This document shows, one piece after another, positions 1 to 11,066 of a stretch of DNA of 24,380 nucleotides. This DNA comes from Priapulus caudatus (taxonomy: Eukaryota > Priapulida > Priapulimorpha > Priapulimorphida > Priapulidae): NCBI RefSeq assembly GCF_000485595.1, contig NW_014577176.1, positions 446,972 through 471,351 on the forward strand, given 5' to 3'. The translations under genes and the position numbers were made by a program. Positions within the stretch are counted from its first letter, which is position 1. Every line of letters begins with the position of its first letter. Under the pieces are notes generated by a model. That model searched no databases and was not told the DNA's origin. It saw nothing but the letters and a program-made list of their open reading frames with translations.

Positions 1-194
1 GGTAGGTAGGGAAAACATTTTATTTACGAACCATGTCCGAAGGATGTGCGTTGTGCCTTTTGAAGCAGGAACTGTCCAATTCATTTTTTTTTTTTTATAT
101 ATTAAAGAAAATTGACAATAAAATGTTTAGGGTTGCTGGGAATAAATAGGGTCGGTCGGGAAACCGTAACCACACCTATATTTTGTTTTGGCCT
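1..194. mobile_element. Possible truncated MITE, related to the one at 16872-17190
   Basis: The block opens with GGTAGGTAGGG and closes near 144-194 with a TAGGGTCGG/CGGGAAACCG/ACACCTAT/TTTTGGCCT series. This resembles the order of motifs at the two ends of the clear MITE at 16872-17190 (GTAGGTAGGG, then TAGGGTCGGG, GGAAACACATC, TTTTAGGCCT). The left end would lie outside the window. Similarity is patchy, so this is a tentative family assignment. Confidence 0.3.
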
Positions 195-229
195 CACAGG
201 TCGGAGCAATTCCTCTGTTTAGACGCATG

Positions 230-355
230 TGATATAAGAGCTGTCCACATTTGCACATGTCGCATATTGCGAATATGAATTGGGGACAGCTAGCTCTTAT
301 ATCCTTGAACCACATTGCGAAAATGAATTGCGACAGCTCTTATATCCTTGAACCA
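230..355. repeat. Two 43-48 bp tandem units plus an inverted copy
   Basis: ATTGCGAA(T/A)ATGAATTG...ACAGCTCTTATATCC...GAACCAC occurs at about 265-312 and again at 313-355. A reverse-complement fragment (GATATAAGAGCTGTCCAC) lies at about 230-247. No gene is seen in 1-377. Confidence 0.7.
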
Positions 356-377
356 CAACATCATCATGTAATGCGAT

Positions 378-606
378 AGCTCTAGTACTATAGCCCTTCG
401 CTTCGCCGCAGGCGAGCGTCGGCGGAGAGAAGAGCTATAGTACTAGAGCTAGTAATGTGATGGCTAGCTCTAGAACTGTTGGTATAGCCCTTCACTCCGC
501 CACAGCGAAGGGCTATAGTACTAGAGCTAGTAATGTGATGGCTTGCTCTAGAACTGTTGGTATAGCCCTTCACTCTGCCACAGCGAAGGGCTATAGTTCT
601 AGAGCT
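378..606. repeat. Three tandem 78-bp palindromic (hairpin) units
   Basis: Three hairpin units lie at 378-450, 466-528 and 545-606, separated by an AGTAATGTGATGGCT-like spacer. Units 2 and 3 repeat with a period of exactly 78 bp. Unit 1 has perfect 17-bp arms (378-394 against 434-450, AGCTCTAGTACTATAGC). Units 2 and 3 have nested arms: AGCTCTAG/CTAGAGCT outside and TATAGCCCTTC/GAAGGGCTATA inside. Because 78 is a multiple of three, the + strand stays open from 457 through the array into 607-714. Confidence 0.85.
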
Positions 607-678
607 ATGCGATGGCGTGATGATGATGATTGGCATGACAATGTTGGATACAAGTCTAGGACCGGGCCAAAAGGGGGG
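607..678 (+). CDS. Possible first coding exon of the zinc-finger gene (tentative)
   Basis: ATG at 607 opens a 24-codon stretch, Met-Arg-Trp-Arg followed by Asp-rich, then a GYKSRTGPKGG tail. It reads like the charged, low-complexity N-terminus of an RNA-binding protein. It ends at a possible donor, GGG|GTAGAT, in phase 0, which fits the phase-0 exon at 963. Against it: the first zinc finger needs a cysteine two residues before the 963 exon, and this exon has none there. The donor is also weak. The true upstream exon may lie elsewhere or outside the window. Confidence 0.25.
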
Positions 679-962
679 GTAGATAGATACAATAATGGAA
701 CCCAACAAGAGTAGAGAACATGTAACCCTACTTTTGTTGGGTTACATAACTTACATTATTGCATCTAGTGGGTAGAGTACTAGAGAGAATACTTACTCTA
801 CTCTGTTGTTTTACATATTTTCATCTTTTTAAGGTTATGGTTTTTAACTGCGGAGCTGAGTCTTAAACCCTTTATAGCACAGCCTGTAAAACTGAAAATG
901 TGTGCACAGTGCACACAAATTATTTTTATGGCTTACTGTTACACCTTTCTTATTTTATGTAG

Positions 963-3900
963 GTATGTGACGTGACATGTGCAGGAGAGAGCGATTATAA
1001 ACTCCACATTGCTGGAGTGAGTCACAAGCAGGTAATCTATTACAATAGTACTTACTGAGTACACAAGTGTGTCTGACTTCGTGTAGTTACTCAGTGATTA
1101 GTCAGTACATCTTCATTTATTACATGTACGTTATATTTATTTACAGTGCATCTTATTTTTTTATAAAATAATTTGCCTGGAAATGTATTTTATTTTCTAA
1201 ATATGTAACTATGTTTATGTATTTATATCTTGTAACATTACACAGTGAACCAACATTTTGATCCACGTTTTATAAATACTGGTCAACATAATGTAATTGT
1301 TGTCTTTTTTTATTTTTCAGAATGTTATAAATCGGCAGAAGGCAGGTGAGTAAATGTGGTGGCACTGGTAAACCAAAAAGTGAATGCAAAAAGTAAATTG
1401 TGGATATGTACCACTTTGTTGCACTTGTGCTTGTTTTGTTTTTGCCTCCAATTTGTCCTAGGTCTAATTAAAGCCAACACAACACTTGCCTACACTAAAA
1501 ATTTAAATTTGATTTAGACTACATGCACACATGTATGTTCCTCCCAGCCTCTTGGTATGTTTTGTTTGAATTTCATTTCCCCCAGTATGTTTGAGTAGCC
1601 CATGTGATTTATCAATCATGGAAATTAAGGACAATAATATCGAGAATATTGATTACCTTTAATACATGTTCTGATTACAAGTACTAAAAAAACGTTTACA
1701 GTCTTTCAGTGACAAGATAAATGTACATCTTTTGCATGCCAAGGTGATGTCACATGACATATTGAGTAGTGAGTGGAGACCACAGCAGACATTCCTTATA
1801 ACTTATAGGCCGGCATGTTGGGGAGACATCATGTGACGCCAGTGTAGCTGTTGCAGGAGAGTCGCACGCCACGGTTCCAGTCGCCATGGCAACGAGTAGC
1901 AACACCACGTGCAGAATCGCTGATGTCCTCGACCGATTCACCTGTGGTCCTCTCATTGGTGAGTGTGGAGAGGTTTTGCAATGGAAGAGGTAATGCACAG
2001 GGGTTTCAGCCCATAGTGTATTAATATAATGTAATAATATATATATATATATATATATTAAATAATATTCTCCATGCGCCCGCCGGACAGAATTAAGATG
2101 GGTTCATGATTCGGCTAGTTCACCCAAGTGATCAATATTTACAGAAGCTGTTTCAAGGCGGTCGGCTGGCATCAGAAAAACACATAATCATTTATATCAG
2201 ATTCACGTGGCACGTGGGCCGGTGTGGTGAGACATTGCATTCCTGCATCCACTGTCTAGTAGTGATTATTTCGTCGATCAGGGCTTGACTTCATTGATGA
2301 GTACCAGCACAAGAATCCTGACATTGAGGCGAGATACTACTGTAGGTGCTGCAATGCCAAGTGTGACCCACGCACGATGCTCCCTCACCTCACCGGACTA
2401 AGGCATCGTTCGCAGACCTTAGTGAGTAGCATAGATGCTTCCCCCAAAGCACACATCAGGGATTATGTTGCTTCTTTCAATAATGTGTACCAGCTGTGAG
2501 ACGGTTGTTCTAAAGAAATATTGTACAAGCAGCGATTCTGAAGATAGTGATATGATTTTGAATGTTTCTTTAACATAGATGAGCTCGTCGGTAGGATATA
2601 TCAAAGAGAGATAAAGATATATCTAAAAGAGAATTTGCATATAAGAAAACATCCTAGTTGCTGCTAAAGACATAACTGCAGGCTAGCATAACATCTCGCA
2701 CAAGTGCTTATTCTACGGTTCCTTACATTTTCTTTATGGCCAATAATTCAGAGAGATACACGTCCGGACCTTTACTGCCTGTTCAGGGGGGCGAGCAACA
2801 AGAAGTCAGAACAGAGTCTCATATCAGAGATGTTCGCCCGCCAGTTGGAACAAGAGAATGGGCGTGGCAGAGTCTGCGTCGTTGTTGAACCCATTTCTAA
2901 AGAGATGACACATTCTGGTATTATTAAAAGTTCCCATGCTCCTTCAGAGAGTTCCAATACTCTGCCATCATCCGGATTAAAGCGAAAGGCCAAAGGTGTG
3001 TATTCTGTCGCTCGAGTAGCTATGGGGTTTTATGTTGCGTTGTCTTGGCAACTCGACAACGTAGTTTTTATTCATGAATATATTTGTGTTTTATATCTCT
3101 ATTTCTACAGTTCATTGCCCACACTATTTCTGTATGTTCCATTTGACACTGTTTATACAAGAACTATTACTTAGTGGTTTATTCAAAGCCAATAAAGTAT
3201 TTATTTTATTAAACAGATGTGATGGGTGAAAATGCTGTCAAGCGAAATACACTGAACGGTAAGTCCAGTGTCATCGAGTTAAGATAAGCTGTGCAAATTC
3301 AGATTAAAAACTAATTGCGGATAGTGTATAATTGATTGTTACACCTGCATGATTTTACACTACATTGCTTGTCACGTAATGTTGAGATGTATTGACATTT
3401 TTACATGTAACATTGTGTAATTGGGATTTAATTTACTACTTTAATATTATATTTATTATACTGTATGATTGAATTGATACAATATTGAGATGTCTGTGCC
3501 ATGTAGTACCAAGTATATCTCATTGCTCCCATCACCATCAGTAAAGTGACAACTTCAGACAATACTTGAGCTCCCAATCCCATGTACCTTGTTTTTTTCT
3601 ACCTGCTTAATTGGCAGCCATGACATAATGATTTTATAAACATTTTATTGTAGTCTCCCATGGGAAAGTCTACCATGCTCATTACGAACAAGGTTCCAAC
3701 CAGCATCCTAATGAAAGCTGTAAAGAATATCCTTACTCAAGGTATTAAATAATTTTACTGATGTTGTTACCATAAAGTGAGAATGTTTATACGATTTGAA
3801 TAGTACATTACCGAAATGACTTGCCAATTTCCACAAAATATGATTATTTACTTCAAGTACAATCAAAAATTGGTGCAAAACTAGATGTGTATAGCGAATT

Positions 3901-6900
3901 CTTAGATATTTTTCTTATATTCTGCAAAATAATCAGTCGAGATTTTCATTTGTAATCTGATTATTTATGTCAATAGTCTCTACTTAAAATATTTTCAAGG
4001 AAGTAATCCATACTTATTATAATGCTGCTGCTATCACCTATTCATTACATTGCAGTGAACCTTCTCAGGTTGATCCCACGTACTTGACTGGTTTCGAGCA
4101 GGAAGGTGCATTGCTACCAACACCTCACACTGGCATAATAGCAAACAGTGACACTACTGAAGCTTTTGTTGAGAGGTACACAAGTCATTTAATTGAAATT
4201 AAATTTTTTGAATTTTTATTAAATACAAGTAATTCCACAATATAATCTTGCACATAGTATCTAGTCCTCTATTCGTGATATGAATAATAATTGAATGCGA
4301 ATGAACTGAACATTAATGGTATTACTGACCTAAGCTTTTGTATAGTGTAGAATTTACTTAGGTTAAAGTTTGTTTGGGTAACGAATCCAGTTTTGACTCA
4401 GGATGTATGGAATATGAAAAAAATATCGGAGGATAATTTTGCTTCAATATGTTATAATTATTTAACTTAATATTATATGTAATATGTTTAGATATAATTA
4501 CGGGAAGTGCATATACAACTAATTATTAATTACATTTTTATACATTGCTTGTCACATCTCATTTACTATATTACAGTGACGCTCCTCCAGTGGGTTCTAT
4601 GTACTCGGATGGTATTAACCAGAGAGGTCCACTGTTACCAACTCCTCATGGTAACACACTGGCAAGCAATGACTCGACTGAACTTCATGATGATAGGTAC
4701 ATGCAATAAGTTATTTGACATAAACATAGACATGTTCACAAGAACAGAGAGAAAAGATGCTTCAGATCAAACACAGTAGGTTGTAAAATATTGTGCTTTG
4801 GCACAGCCATCACACTGCTGGTGCTGGGTTGATGTGAAATTGTGATATGGCAATGCTAAAGGTGGCTAAAATGTTCCAGGTGTACTCATGGTAACTGCCT
4901 GCTTATTTGCTAGCTTTGTGAACCGTTACAACACTCATTCATGGACAGCTCATGAAATAATAAGCTGTGAAGAACTAATAATGGCTGTATAACCCAGTGA
5001 TTAGCAGAAATCTTAGTTAAAGTTAATGTAATTGCTGTAACAGAAGCATGCAAAAGTGGTCACGTCACAACCTGCAAACTTGTACAGTTGCTATACTACT
5101 ACCAGGTCCCTGACCTGACTGTATTGCAGATATTGTCTTTAGAAATTATTGTTAAATAGGTGTGGAGGTGCATTGCTACCAACACCTCCTGTCAACGAAA
5201 TGGCAATCCATGAAGTAACTGATGACAGGTATATGAGGTTTTTATATATTGTTTGCAATTTACTTAATAAATTTCTTTATATTTTGTTTAAAAACTTTAT
5301 ATAAGCAAATCAATAGGGATAAAAATATTTAAAAACATCTAAAATCAATTCCATGTATTTGAATAGCTATGAGGATGGAAGTGGATTGCTGCCAAAACCT
5401 CATGTCAACGAAATGGCTATCCATGATGCAACTGATGACAGGTATATGAGGTCTTTATATATTTTTTGCAATTTACTTAATATATTTCTTTATGTTTTGT
5501 TTAAAAACTTTATATAAGCAAATTAATAGGGATAAAAATATTTAAAAACGTCTAAAATCAATTCCATGTACTTGAATAGCTATGAGGATGGAAGTGCATT
5601 ACTACCAACTTCGGGAGCACCAGAACTGGTGGTATCTAACACTGTTGAAATGCACAGTCAGTGGTATGTTAACTTACCTTATGTTAACTTAAGTCACACT
5701 TGGCAAAAGCAATAAATATTCATCTCTTTATAGTCTAGACGTCTGATGTGAAATTTGATTGTGTCACATTGAATTATATATATTTTCAATTTATAGAGAA
5801 TATGCAAGAAACGTTTAACTAACTGCAGGATCAAGCATAGATTCAATAAAATTTGTACTTGTTAGTATGTCAATACTATTGCAATGAAGCACATGATGGC
5901 ATTTCTATGTATTCTGTTAGTTTTCAGAATGATGGTACATTCTTGCCATACTCTGAAACAGTGGAAACAGGCATCACTTACACTAATGAGATGTCCTATG
6001 AAAGGTATATGTAAGACAGTTTCTTTACATGATATTAGACTAGATGGTAATTAAATATAACCCTGGCACTAAAGAACATTTTAAATAATATGTAAAAGAT
6101 TATGGTCTTGTGTATGTTATAATAAATTAAGTTGGTATTGCAGTAGTAGAGATTGGCACACTATGAACAGAGGCAGAGGGACCAACTTCAGAGGTGGACA
6201 GTTTATACAGAGAGGCAGAGCAGCCAACATGAGAGGTGGTCACCCAAGTAACAGAGGAAATATTCCCAACATCAGAGGTGGTCACCCAAGTAACAGAGGA
6301 AGTATTCCCAACATGAGAGGTGGTCACCCTAGTAACAGAGGAAGTATTCCCAACATGAGTGGTGGTCATCCAAGTAACAGAGGAAGTATTCCCAACATGA
6401 GAGGTGGTCACCCTATTCACATTGACAGTGGCCCCAATGTCAGAGGCTGTGATCCAAATGTCTGGGATGGATACCCTGTTAACACAGGCCATGGCCCTGC
6501 CAACAGTGGTGTGTACTCTGGCAATGCAGGTGGTGACTGTAACAGCAGAGTCAGTAATCTTAATAATACAAGTGACTACTTTGGGGACATAGGTACACAC
6601 CCTGACGGTACAAGCAATGTCCCGCTCACCGACGCTTATTACAGTGGTGTTAACCCTGGCAATAGAGTTGGCTACCAGGGTAACAGAGGTGGATACAACA
6701 ACAATCCAAGTGATTATTTACACAGCAGTGGTTTTACTAGCCATGATGATGGTGACCCAACAACAGAAGATAGTGGTTTTAAAAAGGCAAGCAGTGACCT
6801 CCAGGAAATACAAGCTCATCACAGTAATACAGGTGTGGTGCACAGTGAGTTTAATAACAGTGGTGTGAATCCCACTAAAAGAATTTTTGAGTATGGCAAC

Positions 6901-8181
6901 AGAGGTGGCGACCCCTATGTTGTGTGTACTGAACCAAGTGAGAGACCTTATGATGAGCCAAGCAACAGAGGGTACGACCAATATTGTGGAAGTGCTGTTT
7001 CATACAATGCTGCTCATGAAAACACTACTAACCAATATGGACATGGTGCAATGGTCAGGGAAAGGTAGGGTGCCATACTAACTAACATTAATTTCCTTGC
7101 GAAAATATCATACTTAAACAGTGTTCAATAATGGGTACAAGTTTTTATAATATTGAATTAGTATATTAGTAACATGATGATCTTATTTTGATATATAAAT
7201 AATTTAGTTCAAGACTATCCAAGTACATTCCAGGCTATTGATCAACAAAATTATCTTTAAAATGCGAAATGGTTTTCATGTGACGTCTTTCCATTGCCCC
7301 CTCCATATACTGACAGATACACTCGTTATTATCATTGGACTTGGACTTGGAGCTGCATTGGGTCTATTATTCTGTTTAAGGTCGGGCACATTGACGAAGC
7401 ATGGCACACCTTCCCAGGAGAGAAAACCACCTCTTCCTGTAGATTCACCAGTCAAACCACCACTCCCCACAGGCCAGCCACCGGCTGTCAAATGTCCACT
7501 CCTCACGTCAGCTGACAGTGGTGTCATGGAACTGCTCAACAATCTGGTAAGCTTCAACTAACGTGTTTAGTTGTCACAGTCTCATGTCCGGGTCGGATGT
7601 ATATATTACATATCAGCAATTATCCTTTTTGTCTATGACAATAATTTATGTTAATAGAATATGGGGTTAAATCGTGTTATTGCAGATGACTTTGTGGCAT
7701 TATATTTATCCTCAAGATTATCCAAGTTTAGTTTAGGGAATTTCTTACACGGTATTGGAAATATATTGTGCATATACGAACTTTTCGTGCATACAAAATA
7801 ATAATCAGAAACCGCATTACTCATGTTACTTATGTCTACAGTCTAGAAAGTTCTGTCATGCCATCGTTGCAGGGACACTACTGATAGAGCACATGCGTAA
7901 TTGAAATGAGCATCGTAGCTTATTGTTATCACACCTTTCTTATTCTTTCTAGTCCAATTGTGTGGTGAATAATGAGGAGGAAGCGGCAATAGCACTTCGT
8001 GTATCTAATGCATTGACACAGGCCCTCCTGCAGTACAGGCTGAGGAATGTTACGACAGAGGTATATACGTTTATTCAACTGTAACTTGTACTTTTAGAAA
8101 GGAAGCTATTGGTATAAATCAGAACACTAGTATATTTAATAAAGGAATTTGTGATTACAGGTGCGACCCCATAAGAAATGA
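963..8181 (+). CDS. Unnamed multi-exon protein: C2H2 matrin/U1-like fingers, LLPTP repeat exons, RGG region, hydrophobic segment
   Basis: Exons read from splice sites: 963-1031, 1321-1345, 1857-1958, 2282-2421, 2752-2995, 3217-3258, 3654-3741, 4056-4175, 4577-4696, 5160-5228, 5367-5441, 5580-5663, 5921-6004, 6144-7064, 7234-7546, 7953-8060 and 8161-8181 (TGA). Every junction keeps phase, giving about 874 residues from 963. Finger 1 is TCAGESDYKLHIAGVSHKQ, like ZFR/JAZ-type RNA-binding fingers; its first cysteine is not in the exon. Finger 2 follows GPLIGLDFIDEYQHKNP and shows CX2C and HX5H with LPHLTGLRH, followed by an EQENGRGR block. Six exons then carry G-x-LLPTP modules. Exon 6144-7064 is RG/RGG- and Asn/Gly-rich. 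Exon 7234-7546 has a roughly 20-residue hydrophobic run (IIIGLGLGAALGLLFCL) followed by a PPLP-rich stretch. The C-terminus looks helical (EEEAAIALRVSNALTQALLQ). Fingers and RGG suggest an RNA-binding nuclear protein, while the hydrophobic segment argues for a membrane. I do not recognise the gene. The 5' end is uncertain. Confidence 0.7.
2037..2059. repeat. (AT)n microsatellite
   Basis: Uninterrupted AT dinucleotides lie in the intron between exons 1857-1958 and 2282-2421. Confidence 0.9.
4056..6004 (+). repeat. Six tandem phase-2 exons encoding LLPTP-like modules
   Basis: Exons 4056-4175 (120 nt), 4577-4696 (120), 5160-5228 (69), 5367-5441 (75), 5580-5663 (84) and 5921-6004 (84) are all multiples of three and all begin and end in phase 2. 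Five are split inside an AG|N codon. Each encodes a core G-(A/P/S/T)-(L/F)-L-P: EGALLPTPH, RGPLLPTPH, GGALLPTPP, GSGLLPKPH, GSALLPTSG, DGTFLPYSE. Each ends in an acidic tail such as EVTDD or DATDD. Skipping any of them preserves the frame. Confidence 0.8.
5167..5600 (+). repeat. 213-bp tandem duplication of exon plus intron
   Basis: The stretch from GTCAACGAAATGGC (5191) through the next intron and the start of exon 5367 is repeated from 5404 with a constant 213-bp offset and only scattered substitutions. Introns 5229-5366 and 5442-5579 are both 138 bp and nearly identical. This is a recent unequal-crossover-type gain of one LLPTP exon. Confidence 0.9.
6226..6420 (+). repeat. 42-bp coding minisatellite (14-residue unit)
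   Basis: There are about four and a half in-frame copies of a 42-bp unit encoding (N)MRGGHPSNRGSIP, starting near 6226, 6268, 6310, 6352 and 6394. The last one decays into GGHPIHI. The unit carries an RGG-like motif. The opposite strand is also open here (6127-6600), as expected from repeat composition; I treat it as a shadow. Confidence 0.9.
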
Positions 8182-8262
8182 TGACGTTCTTAAGAAAGGA
8201 GTGGTATTTTCGTCCATCAAGTATTGACAGCTACCACAAATCTATCAAGATACGTATTTGTA

Positions 8263-8268
8263 AATAAA
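8263..8268 (+). terminator. Poly(A) signal AATAAA of the zinc-finger/RGG gene
   Basis: AATAAA lies 82 nt after the TGA at 8179-8181, the usual placement for a short 3' UTR. Confidence 0.6.
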
Positions 8269-10150
8269 TTGTGTATGAATCACTCGAGCTCCCTTCTTCT
8301 TTTACAGTTGAAATAGGTGTGGTGTTGTATACGAGCAATGCGAGCACACATATAAATCATGTTAGTTTTCTTTCACTTGTAAATAATTCGTAATACAATT
8401 TGTAAAAATGTGTTCATGTGTGATGATTTTTTAATAATGCTGTACACATGTATCTTGAACTATCTTCATAACAGCTGGGCAAGGACAGTATTATATTACA
8501 ACAAGAGCTCATAAACCATCAAGGGTCTATCATTTATGTACTCTTCATTACCAGCCTAGTGATTGTATCATGAGTGCAATGTGAGTAGTTGATTGAAGTA
8601 CACTTCACGTAATATATTGATATAAAAATGAGAAAAACTATATAACGCACAATTTTGTATACTTTCAAAATAACATATACATATATATTTATTTATTTAC
8701 ACACAGCTCGTGCCGCCAACTATTCAATGAATGACCAGAATAACATGGAATTTTCGATACTATTAAATAAAAAATGTGAAACAAATGTAATCCTCAAACA
8801 TTGGTCTCACAAGTTACTAACAATTTACAGTCAATTGGAGCAAATATAACCTGGTTACATTACGCAGCATTATATAGGCAAACCCTCCTCATTACGCAGC
8901 ATTATATAGGCAAACCCTCCTCATTTGCCCATCATGGCCAATAAAAAAGTGATTGAAACTTGTCATGATCTCACACCTTTGTCGATTTGTGAAGAATGAA
9001 AGCAATTTCTCGAAATGTAGTTGCATTAACGTAGGGGTCTATCATACAGAAAATACACTGGTGATCTGTTAAGGGTGAAAATAATTCCTACAAATAGACA
9101 CGTGGTACTAATATATTTAACAGAAACGTTCATCCTACCTACACGTAACACACTACCAAGTAAACCGATGACAAAGCTTTCAAAACTACAGGATTTATCT
9201 CACCATATCGAATGTTATCTTATCTGACTACACACTTAAATATTCTGTCAACAATCTGCAGATTGACTTAATTAACATAAAATTTCAATCCTACTTTTTA
9301 TGATGTATGATATTATGTTGGTAAGAATTACTTGGCTTTACTATATGACAAGAACCTTTCACCCTATCATCTCCAACACTAAAAATCCAACTCAAAATTA
9401 GGAAATTAGGAAACATACTGAGGTAGCCAAATTAATACTAATTGGGCGGCGCGTTGCTCTTTACGATATCTGTTTCACCGAATTGGTCGATACTCTATAG
9501 TTTATGCATAGGTCTGTGAGTGATAAAATAAATAATACAGTATCAGAAATAGATATTCTCTGTATTATTTACTCATATAAACATATTTTTCCAAGGCTGT
9601 ATATAACAGAAATGTGCCAAGATGCAAAGTGAAGTTAGTTTGGTTTGTTCAAATATTTAAACTGAAATATTAATTCTTCGAGAATCTGCCAACAATTTTT
9701 TAGGTTAACTTTCTAAGCTGCATACATTAACACATGGATTTAGCATATATACATGACTATATAATATGTGGTCATACAATTGCAATCTCAATTATTCCGA
9801 CAATACCAAATGATAACAATTTCTCTGTATAGGCCAATTTACTGAGGTCAAACTAATTTTCTAGAAAAAAAGTGAATGAAGCTAACACGTACATTCAAAA
9901 CGTAAGCCATGTCTGCACAGTTGCAGCTCGGCATTTAGTCAAAAACTGTATTTGTCGGGGTATAAATACTATTTCGAATAATGACAAGATGCAGATATAC
10001 CTAACAATGTACACATACTAGGAAACACGTACACAATCATGTTTTCATATCACGTTTTTAAGATATGGCGATCTTTACCGATAGATTACCAATTATCTTA
10101 CTATCAGAGATTACTAAACGTTCTATCAAGTGTCTCTGACATCTCTCTCA
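8269..10150. other. Gene-poor intergenic stretch
   Basis: This AT-rich DNA lies between two convergent genes. I see no exon with splice signals or recognisable protein. The only notable structure is a perfect 32-bp tandem duplication at 8858-8921. Confidence 0.6.
8858..8921. repeat. Perfect 32-bp tandem duplication
   Basis: CATTACGCAGCATTATATAG followed by GCAAACCCTCCT occurs at 8858-8889 and again at 8890-8921 without a mismatch. Confidence 0.95.
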
Positions 10151-10155
10151 GTATC

Positions 10156-10367
10156 CAGGGTGCGAAATTAATGGGAGTCCGGAGTCAAATACTCCCTGAT
10201 TTACTGTCGGACTCCCTGATTTGACATATGCAGGAGTCCGTGTGACTCCCTGGCAATTCTGCTATACCAACTAGTTCGTTCCGGAGCACGGCCTCACGGA
10301 ATTACCGTATTTTTCCAGCTAATGTCGCAAAAATTTTGGCGTGTTCAAAAGTTAATTTCTACCCCTG
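10156..10367. mobile_element. 212-bp hAT-like MITE
   Basis: The left end reads CAGGGTGCGAAATTAA. The right end, read on the minus strand, is CAGGGGTAGAAATTAA, giving a 16-bp terminal inverted repeat with three mismatches. This CAGGG...GAAATTAA terminus is typical of some animal hAT elements. GTATC flanks both sides directly (10151-10155 and 10368-10372), so the target duplication looks like 5 bp. It contains no coding sequence. Confidence 0.75.
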
Positions 10368-10372
10368 GTATC

Positions 10373-11066
10373 AATACAGCTTTACTACCAAAGTGCCTTG
10401 CTTGGTACAAGCACTACCAATCAACTTCTCACATGTTTTGCAACAGCTAAATTATTAGAATAAGTTTATCGGATTTCATTATAATTAATGTGTTTTATAA
10501 TAAATCCAAGTATGTAACCTGTTAGCGACAGTTTCACTAACCGGTCTACCTGTCTTTGTCAAGCAGAGTGGAGTTGCTTGGGTTAGGGCATCACCAGACA
10601 GCAACAGGTACCAAAGGTTCGGAATGCAGCAGTTAGTTATTAATTTTTAGTTCGTTTTTATCCAGTGAGTGGGTCCTGGGATTTAGAAGATTGATGTAGA
10701 CACAAGAAATTTGCCAATTCATTTGACTTGTCAAAAAACACGTGCCACCTGGTGACAAACCCAAGCAACTACATTCATATATATGATGACATACAGACCA
10801 GTTATTGTAGCTGTTGCTAACAGGTTACTTAACTTGGATTTATCATTAAATAAAATTGTTCTCTCAATGCAAGAACAACAATACACGACTTTTGGTGTAA
10901 GGCAAATATCCTTTGTAGCCATTCATTAGTACACGTTATAAGGGAAGTGAATTCATCTATCCTACACCCCATGTTCTCACTTACATGAGTGTCTTGACAG
11001 CAAATCACGTGAACTCTCCGATCCTATGCTATTAGTTATAACTTCTCAGTTGCTGCTAACTTCCAT
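10373..11066. other. CREB 3' flank / probable 3' UTR
   Basis: This lies downstream of the CREB stop codon on the minus strand. I found no further exon or repeat, and no canonical minus-strand AATAAA close to the stop. Confidence 0.4.

Noticed and set aside
2704-3174. 156-codon open frame as a stand-alone gene
   Set aside because: It starts at GTG, and only 2752-2995 looks protein-like with good splice sites; the rest is intron read-through.
6127-6600. 157-codon minus-strand open frame opposite the RGG exon
   Set aside because: It mirrors the 42-bp coding repeat. The + strand frame has matching splice phases and RGG motifs, so the minus frame is a shadow.
7294-7515. Separate 73-codon gene in the alternative frame
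   Set aside because: It is the out-of-frame reading of exon 7234-7546; kept only as a possible alternative-splice product.
8655-8849. Possible exon after an AG at about 8706
   Set aside because: Composition is low-complexity AT-rich, with no matching donor or recognisable family.
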